This document shows, piece after piece, positions 19,507-31,389 of a stretch of 64,000 nucleotides of DNA. The DNA comes from Tipula vernalis (taxonomy: Eukaryota > Arthropoda > Insecta > Diptera > Tipulidae). How positions within the stretch are numbered: position 1 is the first letter of the stretch; each line of letters opens with the position of its first letter. Below the pieces are notes generated by a model. That model saw only the letters and a list, made by a program, of their open reading frames with translations. It was not told the origin of the DNA and ran no database searches. The position numbers and the translations under genes are program-made. Where the stretch lies: positions 310,096,092 through 310,160,091 of the forward strand of contig OY282558.1 in NCBI GenBank assembly GCA_958295665.1. Direction: 5' to 3'.

Positions 19507-20410
19507 CTAACCTCCGTCTTTCTTTCGAAATTTTATATAATCTACTTTATCCTTATAAACCGTATATTTATTTTTTAAATTTTCATTTACATACAAGTTT
19601 TTTATGATCTCTTCTATTTCCGTACATCCTCTCTGCATACAAGTTACCCAATCAGTGTTTACGCTTATCCCTAACACTATATTCTCATCTTCTATAAGAT
19701 ACCTTGAAAAGGCATCTGCAACTCTATTAACTGTTCCCTTCTGGCACTCAATCCTATAATCGAACTCTAGTAATTTCATGAACCACCTCGCGACCCCCGA
19801 ATTTAAATCTCTCTTTGACTCCATCGACTTTAAACTGTTGCAATCAGTCCTTATCACGAACGGTATTTCCAATACATATATTCTGAATTTATCGAAGGCA
19901 TTAACAATAGCTAAAGCCTCAAGCTCGATGCTATGATATCGAGATTCTTCTGAGGAAGTCCTTCTACTATAGTACGCTACTGGATGTAACTTATCATGTT
20001 TGCTTTTGAAGCAAAACTGCCCGAAGGCCGGTATGTAATTCCGTAGCTGATGCTGAGTGAAACACCTTCAAAATAGGCGATGACACAAGTGCCTTCTTAA
20101 TCGACTCAAACGCCTGTTGTTGAGGATCTTCCCATGTGAAATTCGACTTTTTTGATAATAAATCTGTAAGTGGACACGCTATAACAGCAAAATTCCTTAC
20201 AAAACGTCTAAAATAGCTTGCAAGGCCCAAAAAACTTCGAACACCCTTTTGATCTTTCGGTAGTGGAAATCTGACCAAACTCTCGATTTTAAGCTGACCC
20301 GGTTGAATTTCATCCCCACTTATTTCGAACCCTAGATAATTTATTTTCCTCATGAAAAACCTACACTTGCTTAAATTGATTGTCAGATTACTTTCTCGGA
20401 TAACATCCAA
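19507..20410 (-). pseudogene. Gypsy RT thumb/connection and RNase H
   Basis: The frame 20410-19994 contains KCRFFMRKINYLGFEISGD and VRSFLGLASYFRRFVRNFA, the conserved link between RT and RNase H. The RNase H follows in another frame (SRYHSIELEALAIVNAF near 19935-19885), then IRTDCNSLKSM and NRVADAFSRY (19872-19730) with the later catalytic acids visible. A frameshift separates the halves, and the first catalytic Asp block reads ELHTGLRAVLLQ instead of the usual DASxxGxGAVL. Confidence 0.82.
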
Positions 20411-20419
20411 TATAATCTT

Positions 20420-20979
20420 TCAATTTTCTATTCCTTCTGCCCTTGTTTCGGTAGCTATCAAGATATCATCAAGATATGCCATTGCTACACTAAATCGTAA
20501 TCTACCCAAAATCGTATTAATTAATCGCTGAAATACCGCCGGGGCGTTACAAAGCCCAAAGGGCATACGCTTGAACTGATAATGCCCATCCGGCGTTATA
20601 AAAGCTATTTTATCTCTACTTTTCTCCGAAACGGGGACCTGATAATACCCTTAGTATAAATCTAAACTCGAGAAATAGCTTTTTCTTCCTAACCTTTCCA
20701 ACTGATCGTCTATTCGAGGAATGGGACAGTGATATTTGACGATATTACTTCAAAATGGCTGGCGTATTCTGATGAACAATCTTCGATGACGTCATTTGAT
20801 TTTAAGTCTTCGATCATCTCTTGTATTTTCTCTCGTTCATAGTGACTAAGACGGTATGGGCGATAATAGATTGGGTTGCTTGACTCCTTTAGTTGAATAT
20901 CCATTTGAACTTTGTCAGTTAGACCCAACTGACTCATATTTGTCGAAACTACATCCTTGTACTCGTTCATAATTTTCAA
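20420..20979 (-). pseudogene. Gypsy reverse transcriptase
   Basis: PIYYRPYRLSHYEREKIQE (near 20870) marks the RT N-terminus. RMPFGLCNAPAVF-type sequence lies near 20570-20540 and the catalytic AYLDDILIATE box near 20485-20455 is intact. The middle part (20640-20750) is out of frame. Confidence 0.85.
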
Positions 20980-21005
20980 TACTTCGGAATTATCATCGTC
21001 TGTAA

Positions 21006-21889
21006 CTATTTGCGGGTTTCAATTTGGCGTTCATTCTTATTATAATTCGAAGCGACTCTAATTTCGTCATAGGGCATGCACACCATAGCTCTGGTGAGCA
21101 CGGAACCCTTCTTGATATCAATCGGATTATCGGTGAAGTTAGCAACTGGAACTATAGATGATTTCATCGTTGACTGTATTACACAATTCGGGATAGCTGT
21201 TCCATTTTCTTGTAAACGATTGTCAACCTGCAAAAGTTCATCCCTCTCAAAATCGTTTGCTAATTGAATGTGACCTACATAGCCACTAGGTATCACTGTA
21301 GTCTCCTTTGCGATTAGATTTGTTTTCCCGGTACTATATCGTATCCCAATATTGTTAAGACCACTATCCTTCCGTTGTTGAATAATAAGGCCATCTGAAT
21401 TGGTGATAATATGTACATGTGGTTGTTCGGTAAATGAATGCCCAACTAAGATTGGCACACTCTGAAATTTAGGTTTCACTATGAAAACCTTTACCTTCGC
21501 TGATACATCGCCTACTTTAAGAACGACAGTTGTAACACCAACTGGCTGCACTTCCCCACCTCCATAACCTTTTAATTTAACAAGATTTTCATCCTCGTAA
21601 AAGGTTTCACCAATTCGATCTGCAATATCACTTCTTAAAACTGTACAGCTGCTTCCCAGGTTAACGTAACAATCTATGTTTTCGCCAATTACCTCTGCTT
21701 TCTTGAAAAATTTCTGATGTGTATTATCCTGTACATGTAACACTTTTGGATTTCCATTCGATGAATTATAAGTTGAAGGATTGTTAGGCAATTTATTCGT
21801 GCCACAATTCCTGGGAAAGTGACCCTCTTAGCTGTATCCGTACCATCGGTTCGCCGTATTGAACTGATGTTATTCGTTTTATTACGCAT
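21006..21889 (-). pseudogene. Gypsy protease region
   Basis: The frame 21791-21006 contains IDCYVNLGSSCTVLRSDIA at residues ~35-55. This is the aspartic protease active-site block, but the catalytic Asp of the DxGSS motif reads Asn (NLGSS), so the enzyme would be inactive even without the frameshifts. VPILVGHSFTEQPHV follows at the position of the second conserved block. The frame opens after a shift from the gag end. Confidence 0.78.
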
Positions 21890-22042
21890 CTGATTTACTC
21901 CGTTGTATTGATTCGTTGAACTATTTAAGCTTCTTAATGCTTGATTTTTTTCTATCCTGTAGTAATTGTCAGCTTCTTTTAAATCAATTAAAAGTTCGGA
22001 CGGTCTATCATATCTTCTTAATGGTCCTAAGAAACTGCGATA

Positions 22043-22570
22043 TCAACTGTCATGTAATCCCTCTACGATCAGCTCAATAATTTCGTCATTCTTCATACCA
22101 GCTTGATTACACAACGGTAACTTTTGAAAATAATATTGTAAAATTTCTTCACCTGCTTTCCGTCTATATGATTCTGCTCTTCTTCGCCTTTCTAATGCAC
22201 TTCCGTTTATTGGACAATTCTCGAGTAATAGCTTTCTCCATTCCCGCCACTCAAAATTGACTGTTCCTAAACCATCCAACAACACTTTAGCCGATCCAAC
22301 TAATTTTAATAGTTCAAAGTGTCGTGTAGCTAAATCCGACATATTATATATTTGACTATACTCTTCAACTCTTGTAAGCCATGAGGATATATCCCCTAAA
22401 CCATCGAACTCAGGAAGAAGCTTCGATATGTCGCTGAATCCTTTCCAGTCGACCGCTCGATTCTCATTCGGCATAGATGAACATACACGTACATCGCTAT
22501 TCGACCTATCACCTCGATGTGCTTCATTCTCCATCATTGACTGTGAATTTCTATTTTTCCTGGGTGCCAT
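22043..22570 (-). pseudogene. Gypsy gag (capsid part)
   Basis: 175 codons from an ATG at 22570. The N-terminus is polar and basic (MAPRKNRNSQSM). Then DISSWLTRVEEYSQIYNM and AKVLLDGLG with EWREWRKLLLENC match the retrotransposon gag capsid fold, ending NDEIIELIVEGLHDS. It stops at 22043, and the missing nucleocapsid part lies in other frames at 21890-22040. Confidence 0.75.
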
Positions 22571-23683
22571 GATAATATATACTATTAAATTTATTGACTA
22601 TATAACTATTAAATTTATTGAGATTCACATATATTGTATTTATTATAGATGTACAATTTTATTTTACGTTATTCAAGGTGTTTATATATATTATTATTAC
22701 TTTATTTTTTGTTACATCACATCATTCTTACTGCAATTCGTTTGGTCATTAAGTCAATATACATTACATAGCTGGCAGTGATGGCCGTAAAAATTTGGTG
22801 AAATCGTTCCAAAAATTACCACCTGGGGAAATTTGAAGTTCAAAAATTGTAGGAAAAGCAAAACAAATTCACAAAATATAGGAACGTGTCATAATTTTGT
22901 GATTAAATAATATTTTTTTATATTTTTCTGTAAATATTTTAGACATCTTACGTACCATAGTAAAACTAAAGATAAATTTAGCAACTATTATATATTTTTC
23001 AAAATGAAAGTTCGAAAAATATATTTTAGAAATAATTTAATTTAAATATTTCTGCAATTAATATTTATTTAATACCAATACAGCCTTATTGTATATTGTT
23101 GTTAAAGATATGTAGAAAACTTTTATATAAAGATTTTATAATATTTTTGCTCTTTTTATTGAAAAACTTGAAGCTAAAAAAGACCATTTTTACTATGGAT
23201 TCCTATGGAAATCAATGAAAAGTTATACCACTAAAAAAGCTTCTAAAAAAGACGTCATGCTGATTATGGCTCTTTACTCTAGAAGGCTCTGGTTAAACCC
23301 AACGAATTTTACAGTGTTAAATTGAAATAATTGATCACAGATAATAGATTGGTTCCGATAAATTATCATACTTGAGTTACATATAAGAGCACGAGCTTAA
23401 TATATATATTGATTACTAATTCAAGCAACAAATTAGCGATCTTTACATGACAAGCTTTAGTATAAATAGTAAAACCAAAATCACAGCAGAAGAAGTTACA
23501 GTTGTAGAAACATCTTGAGATTTCTAGGAAAAACTATTCTTCTGAATCACTAAATAACTATCTAAATCCAAAATATCTGGGGTTGCAAAATATGTAGACA
23601 TAAACCAAAAAGCTGAAGATCTGGTATTAAATTGACTCAATTGACACATATGACAACAATTAAATCAAAGGATAAAATAGCAT
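22571..23683. other. No gene; intergenic AT-rich DNA
   Basis: No coding motif. It separates two gypsy elements of opposite orientation and should contain the 5' LTR of the left one, but no matching repeat is visible. Confidence 0.3.
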
Positions 23684-23897
23684 GTGTTACATATTGTATT
23701 TATGTTATTTGAAAAGTAGTTAAAATGTGAATATTAAATAAAAGATGTCGCCACTATGAAATATGAAAATATGTATGTGCGACAACGTTAATAGAAATAA
23801 GAATAAAAGTTAGTCATGAAGATTGACACTAGTAAGATTCGTCTTTTTATTATCTAAATAAAACTAATAAAAATATAACCCATCCAAGATAATAACA
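23684..23897 (+). repeat. Candidate 5' LTR of the plus-strand gypsy element
   Basis: The limits are inferred from the TGTTACA start, the ATAACA end directly before the primer-binding-site-like sequence, and several AATAAA signals inside (near 23738 and 23858). It has no partner copy in the window. Confidence 0.4.
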
Positions 23898-23986
23898 TGA
23901 TGTCAGAAGTTTAAAAGTGATCAAAATTAAGTATTTTGTTAATATTTCTAAAAAAATTCGTCTTAATAAAAAAAAATCGTCGGAAA

Positions 23987-25084
23987 ATGTCGCAGATTGG
24001 AAATCTCGCTCCATTAAAATGTGCATCGGACTGGACCATATGGTTACAAAAATTTAATTTGTTCATAAAAGCAAATGGATACCAATCATTAAGTGATAAG
24101 CGGAAAAATGCGATTATGCTCCAATTTATAGGAGACAAGAACAACTCATTCAATTTAGATGAAGAAAAAATTACGCATGTGGAGCTAATAGAAGAATTTA
24201 CAAAATTTTTCGTACCAAAGCAAAACACAACAATAAAACGGCAAGATTTGTTTGGGCGGAAACAGCAGCCAAATGAAGGAATAGAGGATTTTCTAACATC
24301 CATAAAAAATTTAGCCAACAAATGTGATTTGGGTGAAAAGAAGAACGAATTAATCAAGGATTTGTTCATCGCGGGGCTAAATGGGAACTACAGAGACGTC
24401 AAAAAAAAGCTACTTAGTCGAGACACAATTACACTAGAGGATTTGTTAAAAGTGGCGAGAGTAGTAATAACAGCAAAGAAGGAGGTGGATAACAAACCAG
24501 CAATAGAAGACCAGCAAATTTTAAAAGTAACACGAGGTAATTTAAATCAGTCAGGTTTAGGAAATAAGTTCAAAACAAATGATCGTGATTATCAAAGTCG
24601 TGATTTGAAAACTAGCCAGTCACAGTCTAATAATAAAAATTTGTGCACTAGGTGTGGTCAAATACATAATTTCGTGTGTCCAGCTAGAAATTTAATGTGC
24701 GCGTATTGTAAAAAAGTCGGGCATTTTGCAAAATATTGTTTTAAAAACAAAATGAAAATCAAGTGTGTAGAAACTGGTGAAAATTCAAATGACGATTTTG
24801 ATAATGATAATAGAGATAGTTTATTTGTTGGTATTGTAAATACGCCTGTTAAGAAAAATGGTTGGTTTATTGACCTAGTTATTAATGGTATAGAAGTTCA
24901 AGTGCAAATTGACACAGGTGCTCAGGTGAGCATAATATCATTATTTAAATTAAAAGAATTAAATTTGTCACAAGAAATAATTAAGAAGTCTATAGTTAGA
25001 CTTTCAACTTTTACTAATGATAATGTTGAGGTAATAGGAGGGTGTCATCTGGATTGTTTTGTGCAGATTCGTTTTAAACTTATT
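23987..25084 (+). pseudogene. Gypsy gag and protease
   Basis: Starting at the ATG at 23987 (MSQIGNLAPL), the open frame of ~366 codons reads through capsid (DLFGRKQQPNEGIEDFL), two zinc knuckles (CTRCGQIHNFVC, then CAYCKKVGHFAKYC near residues 230-255) and a protease with VQIDTGAQVSIISLFKL (intact catalytic DTGA, near residue 325). It ends at a stop at 25084, where the frame should continue into RT. This is the longest intact retroelement frame in the window. No upstream ATG is needed: the codons from 23936 precede the gag motif and look like leader. Confidence 0.88.
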
Positions 25085-25093
25085 TAATTTATT

Positions 25094-26169
25094 GTGGTTA
25101 ATACAAAGTGTCAGACAATACTAGGATTTGGAGGTAGTTTAAATTTGGCTCTAATAGAAAAAACATTTTTACTCAATGAAGTAAAACAAAATAAAAATAT
25201 AGAATCTGCTACTGTTGGTTTGGTTTTGGATGAACTAGTGTCTAATTATACTGATTTGTTTGAGGGTCTTGTTACTTTACCCGTAAAAGCTAGCATTGTT
25301 GTTGACCCATCAGTACGTCCTGTAATAGAGCCGCCTCGAGAATACCTTTTAATCTACAAGAATCGTTGAGGCTAGAGTTAGAGTCAATGTGTAAAAATAA
25401 GGTAATAACGAAGGTTGTGAATCCAACTAAGTGAGTTCAATAGTTCTGGTTTCCAAACCGAACAACAAAATTAGAGTCTGTTTGGATTCCAGAAATTTGA
25501 CTAAGGCGGTACTTCGATCTCATTATCCGATACCAGACATCGTGCACAAATCTTTTCTTCATTAGATGCCTTTTCTGGATTTTGGATGGTACCACTAGAT
25601 GAAGAAAGTTCTCATCTTTGTACTTTCAACACTCCATTTGGGCGATATAGATTTTTAAAACTTCCTTATGGAATTTGTTCTGCACCTGAGATATTCCATA
25701 GAATAATGTGTGAGATTTTTGGAGATTTGCCGGGTACTATAATTTATATAGATGATATATTGGTTTTCGGGAGACTGAGCTAGAACATTATGAAAATTTA
25801 GCAAGAGTATTTGAAAAAGCCAAGTCAGTAGGTTTAAAATTAAACAGAATGAAATGTAAATTTGGTAGATCTGAGATTTCGTACGTTGGTCATATATATA
25901 ATAATCAAGGCATGTCAGCTGGTCCATCAAAAATAGAAGCCATTCTTAAAATCCCAACTCCAAAGGACAAAAAGGATTTACAGAAGTTTTTGGGCATGGC
26001 GAATTATTTGGGCATATTTGTTGACAATTTGTCAAATACAACCAAGGATTTACGTCAATTGTTCACTAAAGATAGTGATTTTGTTTGGGATGAGAATTAT
26101 GAACAGTCGTTTAATGCATTGAAACAAGCAATCGCTACAGTGCCAAGTTTGACTTACTTTGCCAAGTAA
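25094..26169 (+). pseudogene. Gypsy reverse transcriptase, RNase H missing
   Basis: Pieces in three frames: the protease-RT link (25094-25369), RT core 25586-25783 with FNTPFGRYRFLKLPYGICSA and the intact catalytic IIYIDDILVFG box, and 25849-26169 with KCKFGRSEISYVGH and LQKFLGMANYLGIFVDNLS. The last piece ends at VPSLTYFAK, just where RNase H should start. Within ~15 bp the sequence is already in the region before integrase, so about 700-800 bp has been deleted. Confidence 0.85.
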
Positions 26170-26177
26170 GACTACCA

Positions 26178-27470
26178 CTGCTGAACTCAGAAGATGGTGA
26201 GTTAGATGATGATTTGCGATTATGTATTAATATAGTAAGTGATTTGTCATTGTCGGATGTTCAGTTGAGTCAATTAAAAGATGCAGTGTCGCAGGATAGT
26301 ATTTTGAGTTTGTTTATTAAATATAGTACTAATAACTGTCCAGAATCAAAGAATCATGTACCTGAAGGTGTGAAACCATACTATAGTATTAGAGACGAAA
26401 TTTGTATGCTAGACGGTTGCGTCTTAAAGGGTCAAAACATTATAATACCGCACAGTCTCCGTAAAGAGATGCTTTCAAAAATCCATGAGAATCATCTTGG
26501 AATAGAAAAATGTTTACGTTTGGCTAGGGATTTAATATATTGGCCAAACATGTCAAACGATATAAAAAATCTGGTGCAATAATGCGATACTTGTATGAAG
26601 TATTCATCCAATAATGCAAAACAACCGCTCATACCTCATAGTTTACCAAACTTTCCATTTGAAAAAGTAGGAGTTGATTTTTCCTTATTTAAGTCTAAAA
26701 CGTACCTAATTTTGATAGATTATTTTTCTAAATATGTTGAGACGGTTCAATTGATGTCAGGATATTCTGCAAGTCAAGTAATAGTTCAATTGAAGTCGAT
26801 TTTTGCTCGTCATGGTATTCCAGATTCCAGTTGAGTTAATTTCAGATAATGGCCCACCATTTAATTTAGAGCAGTTTCAGTCATTTTTTCATAGCTGGGG
26901 AAATAATCATATTACATCTAGTCCACATCATCCAAAATCAAACGGATTGGTTGAAAATGCAGTAAAAACCATAAAAAATATGCTATATATAAATGTGAGG
27001 AAGAAGATGGTGATCCGTATATAGGTTTATTGCATCTCCGTACAATCCCTAAAGGTAACTTGTATTCGCCTGCGGAACTTTTGATGTCGAGAAGATTGAG
27101 AACGAAGTTGCCTACACATTCAGACAGAATGAAACCGACAGTAGTTGATGTAGATAGATTGAAACAATTTAATTTAGAAAATCAAAATAAGATGAGATGC
27201 AATCATGATAAGACAGCTGGAAATACACTGTCCAATTTAAATGTAGATCAATTAGTTTACTTTAAGAAAGATCCAAATTCGGTATGGATTAAAGGAAAAA
27301 TAATAGAGGTCCTAATGTTGTTTATAGACGCAATCGGTTTTTGATAAAGGAACGATTTGAGGGAAACAATCTAGATGACACAGAAAATAATATTAAACAG
27401 AATGACAGAAATGTATTCAAGGAAATGTTTTCTCAAAACATAAAATCGTTAAAGCAATATACCTAAATTA
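26178..27470 (+). pseudogene. Gypsy integrase
   Basis: 26214-26582 has the zinc-binding H2C2 domain (SKIHENHLGIEKCLRLAR then, after an in-frame TAA at 26580, CDTCMKYSS). The catalytic core shows FEKVGVDFSLF (first D), LISDNGPPFNLEQF (second D, after a frameshift near 26825) and SNGLVENAVKTIKNML (Glu), so all three catalytic residues survive. The C-terminal part with LRTIPKGNLYSPAELLMSRR and DQLVYFKKDPNSVWIKG follows to 27344 after one more frameshift. Confidence 0.85.
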
Positions 27471-27559
27471 CGTAACCATGGCCTTGAGAAAATCATTATT
27501 GCTGTTAGCTGGGATAATTAGGAAGGAGCAATCAATTTATTTCAAAAATATATTCATTC

Positions 27560-28060
27560 AAAAACATAATTGTTCATATTCAATTTAAAAATAAAATAAT
27601 AAGTGAGAAGCACGAATTAGCCGAAGCTATAAATCATTCATTTATATCCAGTCTGTTTAATATGTATTTACAAGAAATAGTAATATTACCCATCAGGATT
27701 TATCCAAAATTATAAGTAGTATGAATTCTAATACAGGGGTAGATGGTATAAAGCGAACAGTCATGATGAAGGCCGTTGAAGAACTATAAACCACAACAAC
27801 TTTTATCGAGTTAATTAATCAAGCTAAAGTAACCAAATCATGGAAAATATCAACGGTAATTCCAATTCCAACTACTAAGCGGGCGACATAAAAAAATGAC
27901 GCCAAACCAATATGTTTGCATCGTTCGAAGCTATAATGAAATATGTAATTAAACATCAATTAATCAACTATGTACATTAACAAGAATAATATAGACAAAA
28001 TAACCAAAAGTATTCTGAATCAAGTCAATAGGGAGATAATTATTAATAATGTTCAGCAAG
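27560..28060 (+). pseudogene. LINE reverse transcriptase fragment (CR1/Jockey-like)
   Basis: Plus-strand pieces read AEAINHSFISSLFNMYLQ, SNTGVDGIKRTVM, TFIELINQAKVTKSWKIS and TVIPIPTTKRA, which line up with the N-terminal half of LINE reverse transcriptases (GxDGI ... SWK...TxIPIPK). Several stops are present, the catalytic box is not included, and the piece is truncated on both sides. Confidence 0.7.
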
Positions 28061-28139
28061 ATTAGAAAAGTATGAAGCTGCTCGTCTGGTTGAAAACAAT
28101 AAAAATTATCTGCATAAAAAGTGTTAGGTTTCATTTTGT

Positions 28140-28520
28140 CCGTTAAATTTTTTATTTTTGGTCAAGATCGACTCCAAATTACACCAGAATTTATCGACAA
28201 GTGGAATTTTGGTTCTATCCGAACCTTCTAATAAAAGTTAGTTAAATCACACGGTGCAATCCAACAATAATTTACTTTCTCAGTGTCTCTCTTAAACATT
28301 AGTTTTTATTATATTTTATTGATCGTTTCGTTTGATATGAAAAACGCAAAAATGGAAGACATTCTGCGTAATTATGGAATTTAAAAAAAAGTGCTAAGCG
28401 GATTTTTTTCTTTTTTGGTCAATTTCGGCCACACATTACACCGGAGTTTACCATCTTAGTGGAAATTTAGTTGTACCTGAACTTTTCAATAAAAGTTGGT
28501 TAAAGTCCACCATAATAAAT
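28140..28520. repeat. Degenerate tandem duplication, ~257-bp period
   Basis: Positions 28158-28245 and 28415-28505 share ATTACACC(A/G)GA(A/G)TTTA, GTGGAAATTT-like and CTTCTAATAAAAGTTAGTTAAA/CTTTTCAATAAAAGTTGG phrases at about 65-70%. No coding content. Confidence 0.6.
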
Positions 28521-30850
28521 GTGTTGTATTTGTAATAGATTTCCCATCTGCATTAATTCTATATATGGAGAAATAACTCGAAATATAAAAAAGTTGTGCA
28601 CCATAAATTCTAGAAATAGAAAGTAAGAGGCTAGATATCCCTGCGAAGGACTAAATTTTGTCCGAAAATGTAATTGACAGTGCGGTATAACAAATAGTCC
28701 AAAGGTTGTGAACAGAATAGGTGATATTTGTTGGTTTACTATCAATTTTAAAATTTCCGAGGTACAACTAACAACTGTAACTCAAACTTAACCCGGAGGT
28801 AACCTTCAAATTTAATATTTTTTATAAAATTAATATTATATGAATTATGTATTCCTAAGCCGGTAATACTCGTGTTAATATCCACCAATAAATAGCAAAG
28901 TTATATAATGTTTCATTCAATATCTTTAGCTAACTATAAAATTTATTATTGAATTTTTCAATTACGATTTTTTTTACATTTAATTATATTTTGACATATC
29001 GTTAAAATAATAAACAATCAACAAAACCATTTTCTGTATATGTACTAATATTTACCAGCAATTAATTAATTCACCGCGATAAAGCACAATTATAAATCAA
29101 TAACACAGTAGATTAAGTCTAAAACTAGTTGCTTAGCTGAAGTTTATTAAATATAATTATTTAATACTGTCAATATAATATGTAAACTAAGAATGTTGAT
29201 ATCAGACTGGCTAACTGGCGTATATTGTGAAAAGAAAGTTTAAGAAAATAAAATACTATCGTAAAATGAAATTTGTATGTGTTTTCTCCAATTTTGATGT
29301 GTGAAAGGTAAATAAAATATAGTGGAACACTAATAATTTAACCTTTGAATTTAATTTTGAGATTTGGAGTTTTTTTTAAACCAAATGTTAAAGAAAAATT
29401 ACGATTACTGTCAATAATGGTAAATTACGATCTTGAACCTTTAAAATTAATTTTAGGACTAAAGTTGTTCACTAGGTAATATTACAATACTTGCTCTTTA
29501 ATATGTTAACTTAAATATAATACTCGCATAGATTTATGTATGTGTAATATGTTTACATATGAGTATATATATACGTAATCAATATATAAATATTTGTAAA
29601 CAACTAAACAATGCTATGCGATGCCTGTGTATTTTATAATAATATGAATGAAATCTATACTCTACGTACATACATTATTGACTTATGGCTAATTCTTACT
29701 TAAATGGCCTTAAACTCTGATGTAACATTTACTTTATAAAGTAAAAAAAAAATACACTTCACTGTTCACTTTATAGTATGTATTGTACTACAAAAATTTC
29801 AACAGGTGAAGATGAACTTGGATGTGTAAAATAATATTTGTACAGACCAAATATACAGCGTAGCTGCGCTGCTTCGGTTATAATGTTTATCATTTGACCA
29901 TGACCAAATATAATATACCTATGTTAATATGTTAAACAACAGGTCAACATGCCCAAATTTTTAGATATTTTATCGTACATTTATCCCAGATGTAATCCGG
30001 TTAATCCACTTCCTCTGTTGTATAATTATAGAACATTAATAAAATAAAAACAATTTTAGTTTTAAGTTTTTCGTACAGATAAAATAAAATAGATTACTAC
30101 TTCTTTCAAAACAACATTAATTTGTACAAACGAATTTTAAACTGAAGACTGAAATTAAAAGTTGAAGACCGGTTTCGGAAATTTGTCCATCTTCAGGCAC
30201 TGAAAATCTCTTATCATTTTGGAGTTCTTGGATAGTTTATATTCACAGTTCTTGTAGAGCTGGACGCTAGCGTGGTGCAAGAGAGTTCAATAATATTGAC
30301 AATGCAATGAGTTTACTAAATGTTTAGGAGGGCGTCATCGGAAGCTTCGTTTTCAGGTTATATACCAGAAAAAGATTCTAAAAATCTCAAAACCTCGAAT
30401 TTCAAAAATTTCTCCTAACTAGCTCGGTCTACATCGAAAATTTTGAAGAATCTATAAAAAAATGAAGAATTCATAAAATCTCGAATAACATACAAAGCCA
30501 AGCAAACCTCGAGTAAAATCGTGAACAAATCTCATAAAATCTTGAAAATCCCGCTAAATCTGTAAGTCGGTAATATGACGCAACAAAACGCCAAAACTCG
30601 AGATAATGCCTATTAAAACAATTCTATCGTATAAAATTAAAGTTTAATTAAAAAAAACCTAACCTGTAAAACCACCTAAACTCAGAAATCGAGACGCCAG
30701 CGGTGATCAAATATGTAAGCATTATACGAGATTCGAGAATTTTTTGCGAAATTTCTACAAAACGTGCTTATCGTCATTTTGAGTTCTCGTAATGCTTACA
30801 TAGTAGCGTCCCCTTGCAATTGCAACACTGAAAATATAAAGGGCTGAAAC
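28521..30850. other. No gene; AT-rich intergenic DNA
   Basis: I see no protein motif. A phrase at 30170-30202 (GAAGACCGGTTTCGGAAA then TCCATCTTCAGG) looks like the end of some dispersed element, but nothing in the window pairs with it. Positions 30370-30620 are full of short AAAATCTCG-like words. Confidence 0.3.
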
Positions 30851-31170
30851 CTCACGAGGTGATCAGAACTTCGGTCTGTATTACGTGCGTTCGTGAGATT
30901 ATATCAAGTCAACTCAAACTAACTCCCGAATCAATCAAACCCTAACTGAACCCCTTAATTCCTTACTCAATCTAAACTCAATCTCAAACTGAACCCATTA
31001 TTCCCTTTACAATCTAACCTAATATCCAACTCAACCTCCAATGCAATCCCAGCGTAATCTCCAAGAAAACCACAAAATCAACTCCGAACCCTACCCTCAA
31101 CTTAGTCACCAAATCAACCCCAACTCAACTTTCAACTCAATACTCAACACAATCTCCAAATTAACCCCAA
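30850..31170 (+). repeat. Repeat family B: C/A-rich, G-poor array (copy 1)
   Basis: It begins CCTCACGAGGTGATCAGAAC, also found at 42718, and runs into a degenerate array of 10-12-bp words of the type AACTCAATCTC and AACTCAACCCC. Almost no G occurs on the plus strand for ~260 bp. Confidence 0.8.
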
Positions 31171-31204
31171 ACTTTATTTTATCTTCATTTTATGATTAGG
31201 ATAT

Positions 31205-31275
31205 AATCACCATCATCATCACTACCACCATCAGCATCACCACCACCATTACCATCACTATCACCATTACAATTA
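31205..31275 (+). repeat. Imperfect (CAY)n trinucleotide tract
   Basis: CACCATCATCATCACTACC and similar words for about 70 bp, directly after the family B array. Confidence 0.85.
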
Positions 31276-31389
31276 CCTGGTTATAGAAATATTTACTAAT
31301 TTTTTATATATGCTGGTTTGAATATTGAGTTGGGTATTTTTTGGGTATTGAGTTTGGGGTTGAGTTGGACGTTAAGTTAGAGGTTAATT

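Larger units (their letters stand above)
18540..22570 (-). mobile_element. Decayed Ty3/gypsy element (minus strand), no LTRs recognised
   Basis: Gag (22570-22043), protease (21889-21006), reverse transcriptase (20979-20420), RNase H (20410-19507) and integrase (19500-18567) follow in the standard Ty3/gypsy order on the minus strand. All parts are broken by frameshifts or stops. Direct LTR pairs were not found on either side. Its sequence is unrelated to the gypsy element at 23684-27470 and to the gag-protease element. Confidence 0.88.
23684..27470 (+). mobile_element. Decayed Ty3/gypsy element (plus strand), RNase H deleted
   Basis: Gag, protease, RT and integrase follow on the plus strand. 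A candidate 5' LTR is 23684-23897 (TGTTACA...ATAACA). It is directly followed by TGATGTCAGAAG (23898-23909), which resembles a tRNA-Leu type primer binding site. RNase H is missing between 26166 and about 26180. No 3' LTR matching the candidate 5' LTR is found after 27470, so the right end is lost. Confidence 0.85.

Noticed and set aside
23911..24369. Minus-strand open frame of 152 codons
   Set aside because: Antisense shadow of the gypsy gag at 23987-25084; rich in Phe and Lys without family motifs.
27900..28060. Continuation of the LINE RT up to the catalytic box
   Set aside because: After the TVIPIP block the translation degrades, and no YxDD-like box with family context could be found.
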